DNA from: CAVPTL01 sp963708725
GTDB lineage: Bacteria; Actinomycetota; Thermoleophilia; Gaiellales; JAICJC01
Direction of reading: 5' to 3'
Assembly (NCBI GenBank): GCA_963708725.1
Contig: CAVPTL010000008.1
Location: 310,001-374,000, forward strand
Length of the DNA: 64,000 nucleotides
Position 1 is the first letter of the stretch; each line of letters begins with the position of its first letter. The position numbers were made by a program, and so were the translations under genes. The notes under the pieces are model-generated. The model saw nothing but the letters and a program-made list of their open reading frames with translations. It was not told the DNA's origin and made no database searches. Below, in pieces: positions 27,137-35,487 of the stretch.

Positions 27137-28141
27137 ATGACGCGAGTCAACCGTGTGGGTGAGCCGCCGTATGGCGGCATCGCAACGTTTTCGAAGCTGC
27201 CGCTCGCGCTCAGCCCCGCCGAGCTCGAAGGCGTGGACGTCGCGATCGTCGGGGCGCCGTTTGACGAGGCCGTCTCCAACCGCCCGGGCACCCGCTACGG
27301 GCCACGCGCGATTCGAAACGCGGACGACACGGGCGGCGTCCCGCCGGCCCGCCCGCACATGCTGCTCGGAGTCGACCCCTTCATCGAGCTGAACGTGGTC
27401 GACTACGGCGACGCCGAGACCGTGCCCGGCGACACGGCCGCAAGCCACGCCGCGGTCAAACAGCTCGTATCCGAGATCTGCGCCGCGGGCGCCATCCCGC
27501 TCATCCTCGGCGGCGACCATTCGGTGGCGATTCCCGACATGACGGCCGTGGCCGAGCACCACGGGCTCGGCAAGGTGGGAGTGATCCACTTCGACGCGCA
27601 CGCCGACACCGCGTCGGCGATGCACGGATTCGAGCTCTCGCACGGCTCACCGATGCGGGTGGTCGTCGACAACGGCGCGATCCGTGGCGACCAGTTCATC
27701 CAGATCGGGCTGCGCGGCTGGTGGCCCGAGGAAGAGGAATTCACCTGGATGCGGAAAAACGGATTCCGCTGGTACACGATGTACGAGCTCGACGAGCGCG
27801 GTTTTGTCACCTGCCTCGACGAGGTGATCGAAGCGGCCAAGGAGTGGGACCACGTGTTCTTCTCGGTCGACATCGATTCGCTCGATCCCGCGTTTGCGCC
27901 CGGCACCGGCACGCCCGAGATCGGCGGGCTCTCCACCCGTGAGCTGGGCACCGCGATTCGCCGGGTGACCGCCGAGTTGCCGGTCGTCGGGTTCGAGCTG
28001 GTGGAGGTCTCACCGCAGTACGACCCCAGCGGTATCACCGCTGTGAACGCCCACCGGCTGGTGCTGGAGGCGCTTTCAGGTCTGGCCTTGCGACGCAGCG
28101 GCCGGTCTGCCGCCCCTCAGCTGGACTCCAGATCGAGATAG
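27137..28141 (+). CDS. Ureohydrolase, agmatinase/guanidino-acid hydrolase family
   Basis: The ATG at 27137 has AAAGGAG six bases upstream, which overrules a longer in-frame extension. The 334-residue protein has the two-metal site motifs GGDHS, FDAHAD and SVDIDSLDP of arginase/agmatinase enzymes, which split a guanidino group to urea. GTRYGPRAIR near the N-terminus suits agmatinase or guanidinobutyrase rather than arginase. Neighbouring agmatine deiminases and urease make agmatine, or another guanidino compound, the most likely substrate. The urea released could be consumed by the urease encoded just downstream. Confidence 0.92.
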   Translation: MTRVNRVGEPPYGGIATFSKLPLALSPAELEGVDVAIVGAPFDEAVSNRPGTRYGPRAIRNADDTGGVPPARPHMLLGVDPFIELNVVDYGDAETVPGDTAASHAAVKQLVSEICAAGAIPLILGGDHSVAIPDMTAVAEHHGLGKVGVIHFDAHADTASAMHGFELSHGSPMRVVVDNGAIRGDQFIQIGLRGWWPEEEEFTWMRKNGFRWYTMYELDERGFVTCLDEVIEAAKEWDHVFFSVDIDSLDPAFAPGTGTPEIGGLSTRELGTAIRRVTAELPVVGFELVEVSPQYDPSGITAVNAHRLVLEALSGLALRRSGRSAAPQLDSRSR

Positions 28142-28191
28142 AAAGTTCACCATTTTGGGAACCAATTGGCCCTGTAGGCCGTAGTACAACT

Positions 28192-28386
28192 GTGACTCCT
28201 TTGACCACACACACCGACATCGTCACCAGGTTCCCGCTTTCGGCGGAGGTCGTGTGGCGCCGGTACCTCGAAGTCACCGCCGATCTCTCGGGAGACGACT
28301 ACGAGCAGATCGAACCGAAAGCATGGGAGCAGCTCCAGGTCGCCCTCGGCCACCTCGAGTCGCCCGCGCCGCTGACCGTCGACTGA
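28192..28386 (+). CDS. Small protein of unknown function
   Basis: This 64-residue frame starts at GTG 28192, 50 bases after the agmatinase gene, and ends 20 bases before tRNA-Glu. The sequence is acidic, with a helical middle (EVVWRRYLEVTADL) and no cysteines or membrane segment. No strong ribosome site is seen. Codon use resembles neighbouring genes, and no longer frame competes in the interval, so it may be real. I do not recognise it. Confidence 0.5.
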   Translation: MTPLTTHTDIVTRFPLSAEVVWRRYLEVTADLSGDDYEQIEPKAWEQLQVALGHLESPAPLTVD

Positions 28387-28406
28387 CGGGTATTCTGCGC
28401 ACGCCC

Positions 28407-28479
28407 GCCCCCATCGTCTAGTGGTCTAGGACTCCAGCCTTTCACGCTGGCAACACCGGTTCGAACCCGGTTGGGGGTA
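28407..28479 (+). tRNA. tRNA-Glu (anticodon TTC)
   Basis: This 73-base tRNA begins GCCCCCATCGTCTAGTGG, a start typical of tRNA-Glu. The anticodon stem is CCAGC/GCTGG with loop CTTTCAC, and the T-arm is CCGGTTCGAACCCGG. The 1-72 pair would be G-U, as in many tRNA-Glu genes. CCA is not encoded. The 3' end at 28479 directly abuts the stop codon of the convergent ureC gene. Confidence 0.95.
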
Positions 28480-30108
28480 TCAGCCGAGCAGATACGACGC
28501 CGAGAACGCGAGCCGCTCGACCGGCTCGGCCCGCATCGGCTCGCCGTCGAGCGTGACCACTCGACGATCACCATCGACCTTGACCGACCCGGTGCGCGTA
28601 TTTCGCACCATGTCCTTGGCCGAGAGGTCGCGACAGTGCTCGACCAAAGCGCGTCGCCGTTCGGTCGGCAGATCGGCGTCCATCGATGCCCGGGCGAGAA
28701 ATGCGAGCGACGTGCCCGCCGGCGCCGAGCCCAGCGCACCAAACTGGCGCTGCACCGACACCGGCTCGCCATAGGACGTCGAGCCGTTGCCCTCACCCGA
28801 CGCGCCGTAGGTGGGCATGCCGGCCTTGAGCGTGAGCTCGGGGCGGACAGCGAAGAACTCCGGGGCCCACATCACCATGTCGGCCAGCTTTCCCACCTCG
28901 AGCGATCCGACATGGGCCGCGAGCCCGTGAGTGATCGCCGGGTTGATCGTCACCTTGGCGAGATACCGCAGCACCCGCTGGTTGTCGGCCTGACCCGATT
29001 CGGCCCCGAACTGCGCCTTCATGGCATCGGCGCATTGGAACGCCCGGCGCACGACCTCACCGATCCGGCCCATGCCCTGCGAGTCGGAGCTCAGCATGTG
29101 AATCACGCCGAGATCGTGCAACACCGACTCGGCAGCCATCGTCCACTCCCGCACCCGGTGGCGAAGAATCTCGCGATCACCGGCGCGCTCGGTCGGCTCG
29201 AGCAGGTGCACCGCAGTGACCATCGCCAGGTGTTCGGCCTCGGTCGACACACCGAACGGCACCGTGGGCGTGGTGGACGACGTCAGGATCCGGTCGCGAC
29301 CGGCCAGCTCCAGCAGGTTCGGCGCGTGCCCTCCCCCAACACCCTCGATGTGGTAGGCATGAACCGTCCGGCCCGCGAACGCGGCGAAGGTGTCCTCGAC
29401 GCTGAGCGCTTCGTTGAGACCGTCGGTATGAATTGCGAGCTGCACATCGTGACGGTCGGCGATACCCAAGGCGCAGTCGATCTGCTCGGGCCCCGCGCTC
29501 ACGTCTTCGTGGATCTTGAGGCCGGCGCCGCCGCGCACCAGCGAATGCTCGACCGGCTCAGGGCGCGCCGACGATCCGCGCACCAGCATCGCGAGGTTGA
29601 TCGGAATCGCGTCGAACGCCGACCACATCATCGCCATTGCCTCCGGTGGATTCATACCGAGATCCCACACCGGCCCCCATTCCTGGGTGATGAGCGTGGT
29701 CAGCCCACCGGCCAGCGCGGTGTCGCACACCTGAGGCGAGATCAGGTGGACGTGGGAGTCGATACCACCGGGCGTCACGATCAGGCCGCGCGCGTCAAGC
29801 ACCGCCGTGCCGGTATCGAGCACAACCTCGATCCCATCCATCGTGTCGGGGTTGCCGGCGCGGCCGATCGAGACGATCCGGCCATCGCTGATGCCAAACG
29901 AGGTCGCCCGCACCCCCAGCACCGGGTCGAGCACAAGCCCGCCGACCACGGCGATCTCGACCCCGCCGCGCTCGGCACGCACGCCCAGCCCATCGCGCAT
30001 CGTGTTGCCCCAGCCGGGGATGATCTCATCCGGCCCCGAGACGTCGTCGTGCTCGGGTACCACCCACAGGTCGCTATCGCCCAGCCGCACCGTCGGGGCT
30101 TCAGACAC
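28480..30108 (-). CDS. ureC: Urease subunit alpha, divergent
   Basis: This 542-residue protein starts at GTG 30108, overlapping the gamma-beta gene by eight bases. The urease nickel ligands are present: HVH in GGIDSHVH, the carbamylated-Lys motif LKIHED, IHTD, YHIEGVGGGH and the Asp of SSDSQ. In the mobile flap the catalytic His is kept (AVHLLEP), but the residue before it, Cys in many ureases, is Val. It is somewhat shorter than the usual ~567-570 residues and lacks the normal N-terminal GPTTGD segment. No ureDEFG genes are in the window. It would hydrolyse urea to ammonia and CO2. Confidence 0.93.
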   Translation of the reverse strand: MSEAPTVRLGDSDLWVVPEHDDVSGPDEIIPGWGNTMRDGLGVRAERGGVEIAVVGGLVLDPVLGVRATSFGISDGRIVSIGRAGNPDTMDGIEVVLDTGTAVLDARGLIVTPGGIDSHVHLISPQVCDTALAGGLTTLITQEWGPVWDLGMNPPEAMAMMWSAFDAIPINLAMLVRGSSARPEPVEHSLVRGGAGLKIHEDVSAGPEQIDCALGIADRHDVQLAIHTDGLNEALSVEDTFAAFAGRTVHAYHIEGVGGGHAPNLLELAGRDRILTSSTTPTVPFGVSTEAEHLAMVTAVHLLEPTERAGDREILRHRVREWTMAAESVLHDLGVIHMLSSDSQGMGRIGEVVRRAFQCADAMKAQFGAESGQADNQRVLRYLAKVTINPAITHGLAAHVGSLEVGKLADMVMWAPEFFAVRPELTLKAGMPTYGASGEGNGSTSYGEPVSVQRQFGALGSAPAGTSLAFLARASMDADLPTERRRALVEHCRDLSAKDMVRNTRTGSVKVDGDRRVVTLDGEPMRAEPVERLAFSASYLLG

Positions 30109-30766
30109 CGCGATACCCACGTTCGCGCGCAAGCTCGATGGCGGCCTCGAACGCGCCAGGGGCATCGAGCGGGCCGTCGACGAGGCCGCCGTGTCCTCGC
30201 ACGATCCGGTTTCCAGCGATCGGGATCACCCGCACCTCACGTCGCCGGCCCGGCTCGACCACGACCTTGACGCCGGCGGCGACCGCCAAGCGAGTTCCCC
30301 ACGCGGCCCGGCGATCGAAGTCGAGCTGGCGGTTGGCCTCGAATACATGGAAGTGCGACGTCAGCGCAATCGGGACATCGCCCGCGTTGGAGAGCTCGAG
30401 CGGCATCCCGCCCGGGAGCCACTGCGGCTCCAGGTCATCGCCGAGCAGGGGCGGCGGACCATCGCCGGTGATCGGGTCGTGCAGCACGATCAAGCGGTAG
30501 CCATCGGCGAACAACGCTTCCAGCTCGATCCGCGTGACCAGCCGGGCCGCCTCGTCGAGCAGATCCGCGGGGGCGAGGATCTCATAGCCGCGTTGCTCGA
30601 CCTCGGCATACGGCAATCCGTCGCGCGCCGCTTCCATCAGCTCGTCGGTGATCAACGCGACCGCCTCGGCCTGCGCCAGCCGCAGGCCCCGAGCCCGTCG
30701 GCGGCGGGCGAGCTCGGCCGCCAGGAAGATCTGGAGCCGCTGGTGTTCACGGGGCAGTAGACGCAT
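30101..30766 (-). CDS. ureAB: Urease gamma-beta fusion
   Basis: This 221-residue protein joins a urease gamma domain (about 1-100; LPREHQRLQIFLAAELARRR, EALFADGYRLIVLHDPI) to a beta domain (about 115-221; SHFHVFEANRQLDFDR, ligand-free beta fold). Fused gamma-beta subunits are known in some bacteria. ATG 30766 gives the normal gamma start; a longer frame upstream overlaps the deiminase gene. It is co-translated with ureC and lies just downstream of two agmatine deiminase genes, so urease and agmatine use share one transcript. Confidence 0.93.
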   Translation of the reverse strand: MRLLPREHQRLQIFLAAELARRRRARGLRLAQAEAVALITDELMEAARDGLPYAEVEQRGYEILAPADLLDEAARLVTRIELEALFADGYRLIVLHDPITGDGPPPLLGDDLEPQWLPGGMPLELSNAGDVPIALTSHFHVFEANRQLDFDRRAAWGTRLAVAAGVKVVVEPGRRREVRVIPIAGNRIVRGHGGLVDGPLDAPGAFEAAIELARERGYRGV

Positions 30767-30782
30767 CGATCGGTCGGAACAG

Positions 30783-31835
30783 TCAGAGCGTAAGGGTGCC
30801 CGCAGGCACCTGCTGGGTGATGCAATGAGGGCCGCCGCCACCGGCCATGAACAAGACGTCGGCTTGAACGGTCACGATCTCACGCCCAGGATACGCGGTG
30901 CGGATCTGAGCGAGCGCGATCTCGTCGTCGGGTGCGTCGGCGACCGGGGCGATGATCCCCCCGTTGCACACGAACAGGTTGAGGTACGGGATGCCGTCCG
31001 CACTGCCCGTGTCGAACTCCACCACGTCGATCGTTCGTCCGCGGGCGTCCGACGTCTCACCGAGCCGGCGCCTGTTCTCGCCGCCCTTGCCGTGATCGGG
31101 ATGAGACGGGTTGGACGGCGTGTGCAGAATCACCCGACCCGGAGCGAGAAAGTGGGCGATGTCATCCACATGCCCGTCGGTGGAGAAGTCTTCGTAATGG
31201 CCCTCGCCCAGCCACACGACCTTGTCGACGCCGAGATAGTCGCTCAGCGCCGACTCGATCTGTTCGCGTGACAGGTGAGGGTTTCGGTTGGCGTTCAAGA
31301 GACACTGTTCGGTGGTGATCAGCGTGCCCTCACCGTCGACGAAGAACGACCCGCCTTCGAGCACCATCGGCGCCAGGTACCGGCGCACGCCGAGATGGGC
31401 TGCCAGCTTTTCGGGCACCTGAGAATCGAACCCAAACGGCTGGTTCAGCTCGCCCCAGCCGTTGAATCCGAAGTCCACAAGCGCGACCCGCGCCTCGGAA
31501 TCGCGCACGAAGATCGGCCCGTTGTCGCGCATCCACGAGTCGTCGAGGTCGATCTCGAGCAGCTCGATCCGCGACGACAACACCCGCCGGGCCTCGCCCA
31601 GCTGCTCCGGGCGAACGAGCATCAGCACCGGCTCGAACTCGCATACCGCGTTGGCCACCGCTGCCTGCTGCACCTGCGCCTGCGGGTAGGACTCGGGGCC
31701 AAGGTCGCCACCGGCCCCAACGTAGGTCTGGGGCCGGCACGGCCACGACATCAGCGTCAGCTGGTGGGTGTCCCACTCCGCCGGCATGGCGAACCCATCG
31801 GCGCGCGGGGTCGCGACGGGTAGCGCGGTCGTCAT
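30783..31835 (-). CDS. aguA: Agmatine deiminase family protein, copy 2
   Basis: This 350-residue guanidino-modifying enzyme has DDSWMRDNGP near 98-107, EGGSFFVDGEG, the His/Asp motif TDGHVDDIAHF and the catalytic Cys in GGGGPHCITQQVP near the C-terminus. Agmatine deiminase turns agmatine into N-carbamoylputrescine plus ammonia. It overlaps its paralogue upstream by four bases. Two copies with only moderate identity suggest different guanidino substrates. No N-carbamoylputrescine amidase is seen in the window. Confidence 0.93.
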   Translation of the reverse strand: MTTALPVATPRADGFAMPAEWDTHQLTLMSWPCRPQTYVGAGGDLGPESYPQAQVQQAAVANAVCEFEPVLMLVRPEQLGEARRVLSSRIELLEIDLDDSWMRDNGPIFVRDSEARVALVDFGFNGWGELNQPFGFDSQVPEKLAAHLGVRRYLAPMVLEGGSFFVDGEGTLITTEQCLLNANRNPHLSREQIESALSDYLGVDKVVWLGEGHYEDFSTDGHVDDIAHFLAPGRVILHTPSNPSHPDHGKGGENRRRLGETSDARGRTIDVVEFDTGSADGIPYLNLFVCNGGIIAPVADAPDDEIALAQIRTAYPGREIVTVQADVLFMAGGGGPHCITQQVPAGTLTL

Positions 31836-32920
31836 GCGACCGGCGTCCCGGCGGGGATCTGCTGCGTGATGCAGCCGATACCACCACCGCCGTATGCCTG
31901 GAAGTCGGTGGTCACACCAACCACCTCGCGGCCCGGGAACAGCTCGGCCAGCAGGCGGTAGGCGACGTCGTCTTCGGGGACATCCAGGCGCGGCGCGATG
32001 ATGGCGCCGTTGACCGGGTAGAAGTTGGTGTACGGAGCGGCCAGCCGGCGACCCTCGACCTCGCGGGTGTAGGAGAGCAGCTCGATCTCGACAACCTCGA
32101 TCGGGCGTCCGTGCGCGTCGGTCTCGCCCACCAGCCGCGCGCGATTTGCCTCGGCGAGTTCCCAGTTGGGATTCGAACGATTGGGGGCCGCCTGGAACAG
32201 CACCTGACCCGGCCGGATGAACTGCACAACGTTGTCGGAGTGGCCGTCGGTGCCGCCGTCGCCGGAGTCCTCCGCCAGCCCAAACGGGAGCCAGATCACT
32301 TTCTCGGCACCCAGATACTCGCGGAACACGGCCTCGATCTCGGCCTTGGACTTGCCGGGATTGCGGTTGGGGTTCAGCATCACCGACTCGGTGGTAATCA
32401 CCGTGCCCTCTCCGTCGGAGGTAATGCCGCCTCCCTCTGCAATGATCGGTGCCCGGTAGCGACGCAGGCCGAACCGCTCGGCCAGGTGCTTACCCAAAGC
32501 GGCGTCGTTGTCCCACGTCTCCGCCTTGCCACCCCAGGCGTTGAACCCAAAGTGCACCATCGCAACGCCGCCGTCTGAGTCCATCACGGAGATCGGCCCG
32601 TTGTCGCGGATCCAGCAGTCATCGACCGGGATCTCAGCGACATCCACCGACTCGCCACACAACTCGAGTACCTCGTCGCGGCGGCCGGGATTGGCGACGA
32701 CCGTCACCGGTTCGAACCGGTTGACCGCGCGGATCACTCCGGCCCACTCGAGCTTTGCGTCACGCAGATGCCCCGGCGCGTGAGGCCACTCGAGGTCTGG
32801 CCAGGATACGAGCGTGCGCTCGTGCTCGACCCAACGGCCCGGCATCACAAAGCCGTCTTGGCGCGGAGTGCGGGCGACAGCGGGGTCGGTTTGCGTGGAT
32901 TCGGTGGTGTGGGTCGACAT
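31832..32920 (-). CDS. aguA: Agmatine deiminase family protein, copy 1
   Basis: This 362-residue protein starts at ATG 32920, five bases after an AGGAG site; a GTG three bases earlier is too close to it. Family motifs are DDCWIRDNGP, EGGGITSDGEG, TDGHSDNVVQF and the catalytic Cys in GGGGIGCITQQIP. Where most members have His before this Cys, there is Gly here, unlike copy 2. It heads the operon with copy 2 and the urease genes, and diverges from a TetR gene across a palindrome. It could act on agmatine or a related guanidine. Confidence 0.92.
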   Translation of the reverse strand: MSTHTTESTQTDPAVARTPRQDGFVMPGRWVEHERTLVSWPDLEWPHAPGHLRDAKLEWAGVIRAVNRFEPVTVVANPGRRDEVLELCGESVDVAEIPVDDCWIRDNGPISVMDSDGGVAMVHFGFNAWGGKAETWDNDAALGKHLAERFGLRRYRAPIIAEGGGITSDGEGTVITTESVMLNPNRNPGKSKAEIEAVFREYLGAEKVIWLPFGLAEDSGDGGTDGHSDNVVQFIRPGQVLFQAAPNRSNPNWELAEANRARLVGETDAHGRPIEVVEIELLSYTREVEGRRLAAPYTNFYPVNGAIIAPRLDVPEDDVAYRLLAELFPGREVVGVTTDFQAYGGGGIGCITQQIPAGTPVA

Positions 32921-32942
32921 CACGGCTCCTGACTTAGTATGT

Positions 32943-32962
32943 CGTTCTAGATTTCTAGAACG
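32943..32962. promoter_or_regulatory. Perfect palindrome, TetR operator candidate for the deiminase-urease operon
   Basis: CGTTCTAG-ATTT-CTAGAACG is a perfect inverted repeat of eight-base arms in the 57-base gap between divergent starts at 32920 and 32978. It is A/T-richer than its surroundings. Position and symmetry suit binding by the adjacent TetR protein, repressing both genes. Binding is inferred. Confidence 0.68.
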
Positions 32963-32977
32963 CTAGACTAACACGGT

Positions 32978-33586
32978 ATGGCTGCAACCACAAGGACCGA
33001 TCGTCAGCGAGCCCGAGTACTCGAGGCGACCATCTCGGCCATCGCGGATGTCGGAGTCGACGGGCTCACGATGAGTGACATCTCCAAGCGCGCCGGGATG
33101 ACCCCCGGGCACATCCTCTACTACTTCGGGCGCAAGGAGCGGATCCTGATCGAGACGCTGCGCTGGAGCGAGCACGATCTCGCCGATCGCCGGCGCCCTC
33201 GGCTCGGCGACCTGGAGGATCCGCACGCGCGGCTTCGTGCGCTGGTCGACCTCTACCTGCCCCAAGGGCCTGCCGACGCCCGTTGGAACCTGTGGCTCCA
33301 GGTCGGAGTTCACCCTCCCAGCGACGAGGAAACACTCGAACAACTCGAGGTATTGCTCGATCTGTGGATCGACGATGTGGTGGCCGCGCTGCACGATGGC
33401 GCGACCCCGCCGGAGGTCGATCTCACACAGGTCGCGCGCCGCGGCCTGTGGTTCCTGGACGGGCTGTCGCTGTCACTTCTGAGTGGCTCCCCAAGACTGT
33501 CCCGGCCCGAGGCGATCGAGATCGGCACCGAGGAACTGACCCGAGCGCTACCTACCCCTGGGAGCGAAGACCGCAGACCAGCGTGA
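32978..33586 (+). CDS. TetR family transcriptional regulator (BetI-like)
   Basis: This 202-residue regulator has an HTH at about 12-57 (IADVGVDGLTMSDISKRAGMTPGHILYYF), close to BetI-type TetR proteins that often sense amine compounds. The C-terminal ligand domain is of the TetR_C_6-like kind. It faces the deiminase-urease operon, with a perfect palindrome between them. A polyamine or guanidino ligand is a reasonable guess. The 3' end overlaps the convergent small membrane gene by 35 bases. Confidence 0.92.
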   Translation: MAATTRTDRQRARVLEATISAIADVGVDGLTMSDISKRAGMTPGHILYYFGRKERILIETLRWSEHDLADRRRPRLGDLEDPHARLRALVDLYLPQGPADARWNLWLQVGVHPPSDEETLEQLEVLLDLWIDDVVAALHDGATPPEVDLTQVARRGLWFLDGLSLSLLSGSPRLSRPEAIEIGTEELTRALPTPGSEDRRPA

Positions 33587-33839
33587 CGCAGGCCGTGGGC
33601 ACGAGTAACAACCACAGATTCGGAACGTGCCACACCAATGCCACGGCGGCACCCACGATCATCAGAAGCGGAAACGCGACGAACAGGAGCCAGTCTGTCC
33701 ACGGCTGATCCGGCGCTTCCACCGGCACGGCTTCCTGAACCGCCGGCAGATTCACCAGGGTGGGATCGTCGGCGTGCGTCAGACAGACGGGACAGTACGG
33801 CCCGACCAGCTCACCTCGCCCGCAGTTGGAGCACAGCAT
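33552..33839 (-). CDS. Zinc-ribbon small membrane protein
   Basis: This 95-residue protein starts MLCSNCGRGELVGPYCPVC, a zinc ribbon with pairs C3/C6 and C16/C19. Two hydrophobic segments (about 50-67 and 74-90) follow. No function is assignable. It lies 14 bases before the end of the phoU gene on the same strand, so it may be a read-through member of the pst operon. Confidence 0.72.
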   Translation of the reverse strand: MLCSNCGRGELVGPYCPVCLTHADDPTLVNLPAVQEAVPVEAPDQPWTDWLLFVAFPLLMIVGAAVALVWHVPNLWLLLVPTACVTLVCGLRSQG

Positions 33840-33853
33840 CCGGGTACTTTAGA

Positions 33854-34540
33854 TCACAAGCGTGAACTCACCGACGCATCGGTGAACTCGGCAAACTCGC
33901 CGGTGATCAGATATGCCGTCTGCTCACCGATATCGACGCAGTTATCGCCGATCCGCTCGAGGCAACGCGAGATCAGCACCGCCCGCAGCGATGCTTCCCG
34001 AAGCGTGTCACCGTCGTCGGGGATGTCGAGCAGTCGCTCGGAGAACCGGTGATGGGCAAGGTTCACCGACTGGTCGAGTGCCACAAGCGATTTGGCGACC
34101 TCGAGATCGCGGTTGGCGAACGAACTCATCGCCAGTCCGAGCATCTCGTCGGCACGGCTGGCCATCGCTGTGAAGTCGTGAATCAGGTTGGCCGGGATCG
34201 GCGTCTCCTTCGTCAGTTCAAACAGCTTTGCGATGTTCACACATTGGTCGCCGATGCGCTCGAGGTTGTGATTGATGTGAACGACTGCCAGCACCAGCCG
34301 CAGGTCGACTGCAACGGGAGCCTGACGCCCCAGGATTGACGCAACGTCGCGTTCGACCTGGATGTACAACAGGTCGATCGGGTCGTCGGCGGCGATCACT
34401 TCCTCGGCGACCGCGGGGTCTCCACTCTGGAGCATGTCGACGACGCGGCCCAACGACATCCGGATCCGTACCGCTTCGTGCTGGACGAGTTCTTCGAGAT
34501 CGCTCAGCTCGCTGTGAAACTGCTCGCGAGTCTCACTCAC
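33854..34540 (-). CDS. phoU: Phosphate signalling complex protein PhoU
   Basis: This 228-residue all-helical protein consists of two PhoU repeats. Each has the acidic metal-binding pattern around NLERIGDQCVNIAK and CLERIGDNCVDIGE. PhoU couples the Pst importer to the PhoR-type sensor kinase and damps phosphate uptake. It starts five bases after pstB on the same strand, in the usual pst order. No phoR/phoP genes are in the window. Confidence 0.96.
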   Translation of the reverse strand: MSETREQFHSELSDLEELVQHEAVRIRMSLGRVVDMLQSGDPAVAEEVIAADDPIDLLYIQVERDVASILGRQAPVAVDLRLVLAVVHINHNLERIGDQCVNIAKLFELTKETPIPANLIHDFTAMASRADEMLGLAMSSFANRDLEVAKSLVALDQSVNLAHHRFSERLLDIPDDGDTLREASLRAVLISRCLERIGDNCVDIGEQTAYLITGEFAEFTDASVSSRL

Positions 34541-34545
34541 CAGGA

Positions 34546-35449
34546 CTACCCGAACCGGCCGGTGACGTAGTCCTCGGTACGTTGATCCGACGGACGGATG
34601 AAGAGGTTCGACGTCGGCCCGTACTCAACCAGGATGCCATGACGGTCGTCGTTCTCTTTCACCTGGACGCTATAGAAGGCCGTCATATCGGCCACGCGTG
34701 CCGCCTGCTGCATGTTGTGCGTCACGATCACGATCGTATAGTCGGTCTTCAGCCGCTGGACGAGATCCTCCACGATCTGGGTCGCGATCGGATCAAGCGC
34801 CGAGGCGGGCTCGTCCATCAGGATCACGTCAGGCTCGATGGCGATCGCCCGGGCAATACACAGCCGCTGCTGCTGACCACCCGACAGTGACAGCGCGCTG
34901 GCCTTGAGCCGGTTTTTGACCTCGTCCCACAGACCCGCTGCGGTCAGGGCCTGCTCGACCCGATCATTCATGCCGTCCTTCATCCCGTGCAGACGAAGGC
35001 CATACGCAACGTTGTCGTAGATCGATTTCGGGAACGGATTTGGGACGCTGGAACACCATGCCGATCCTGCGCCTGACCTCGACGGCATCGACGTCCTTAC
35101 CATTCAAATCGTGGCCGTGATAGCTGATCGTGCCGTCCACCGTCGCGCCTTTGATCAGATCATTCATGCGGTTGAAGCTCCGCAGAAGCGTGGTCTTACC
35201 GCAACCTGACGGGCCGATAAACGCGGTCACGAGGTTCTTGTGAACCTGCATGTTGACACCCGCGATCGCCTCGCGGCCGCTGTAGGACACCGTAACGTCC
35301 TTGACGTCGAACACGACCTCATGGCCCTCCTGGGGGTTCTCCCCGTGGCCGGCGGCCAGCGCCGCGATTCGCGACTGCGCGGGCACGACGTCGGGCGTGG
35401 CGCTCGCCGGCACCGCAGTCGTCGTCGTCACTTGAGTTTCGTCAGTCAT
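34546..35449 (-). pseudogene. pstB: Phosphate ABC transporter ATP-binding protein PstB, frameshifted
   Basis: The gene starts at ATG 35449. Walker A (GPSGCGKTT) and the MVFQRP segment are in one frame. NPFPKSIYDNVAYG, signature LSGGQQQRL and Walker B VILMDEPASALDP are in another. The span is 3n+1. Dropping one A from the CCCAAATCCG run near 35040-35044 gives the canonical QRPNPFPKSIYDN and a ~300-residue protein. Everything else is conserved, and PstB is required for the importer encoded around it, so a sequence error is likely. An N-terminal extension of ~45 residues precedes the ATPase domain. Confidence 0.92.
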
Positions 35450-35487
35450 AGGTTAGAAGCCACCTTCATAGAGAGAACGTACCATCG

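Noticed and set aside
28471..30270. A 599-residue plus-strand open frame across the urease alpha gene
   Set aside because: It is rich in Arg/His with no domain and lies antisense to conserved urease motifs, and it would overlap tRNA-Glu.
35030..35060. Programmed frameshifting in pstB
   Set aside because: No slippery heptamer with a following pseudoknot is evident, pstB is not known to be recoded, and four other genes show the same kind of slip. An error is simpler.
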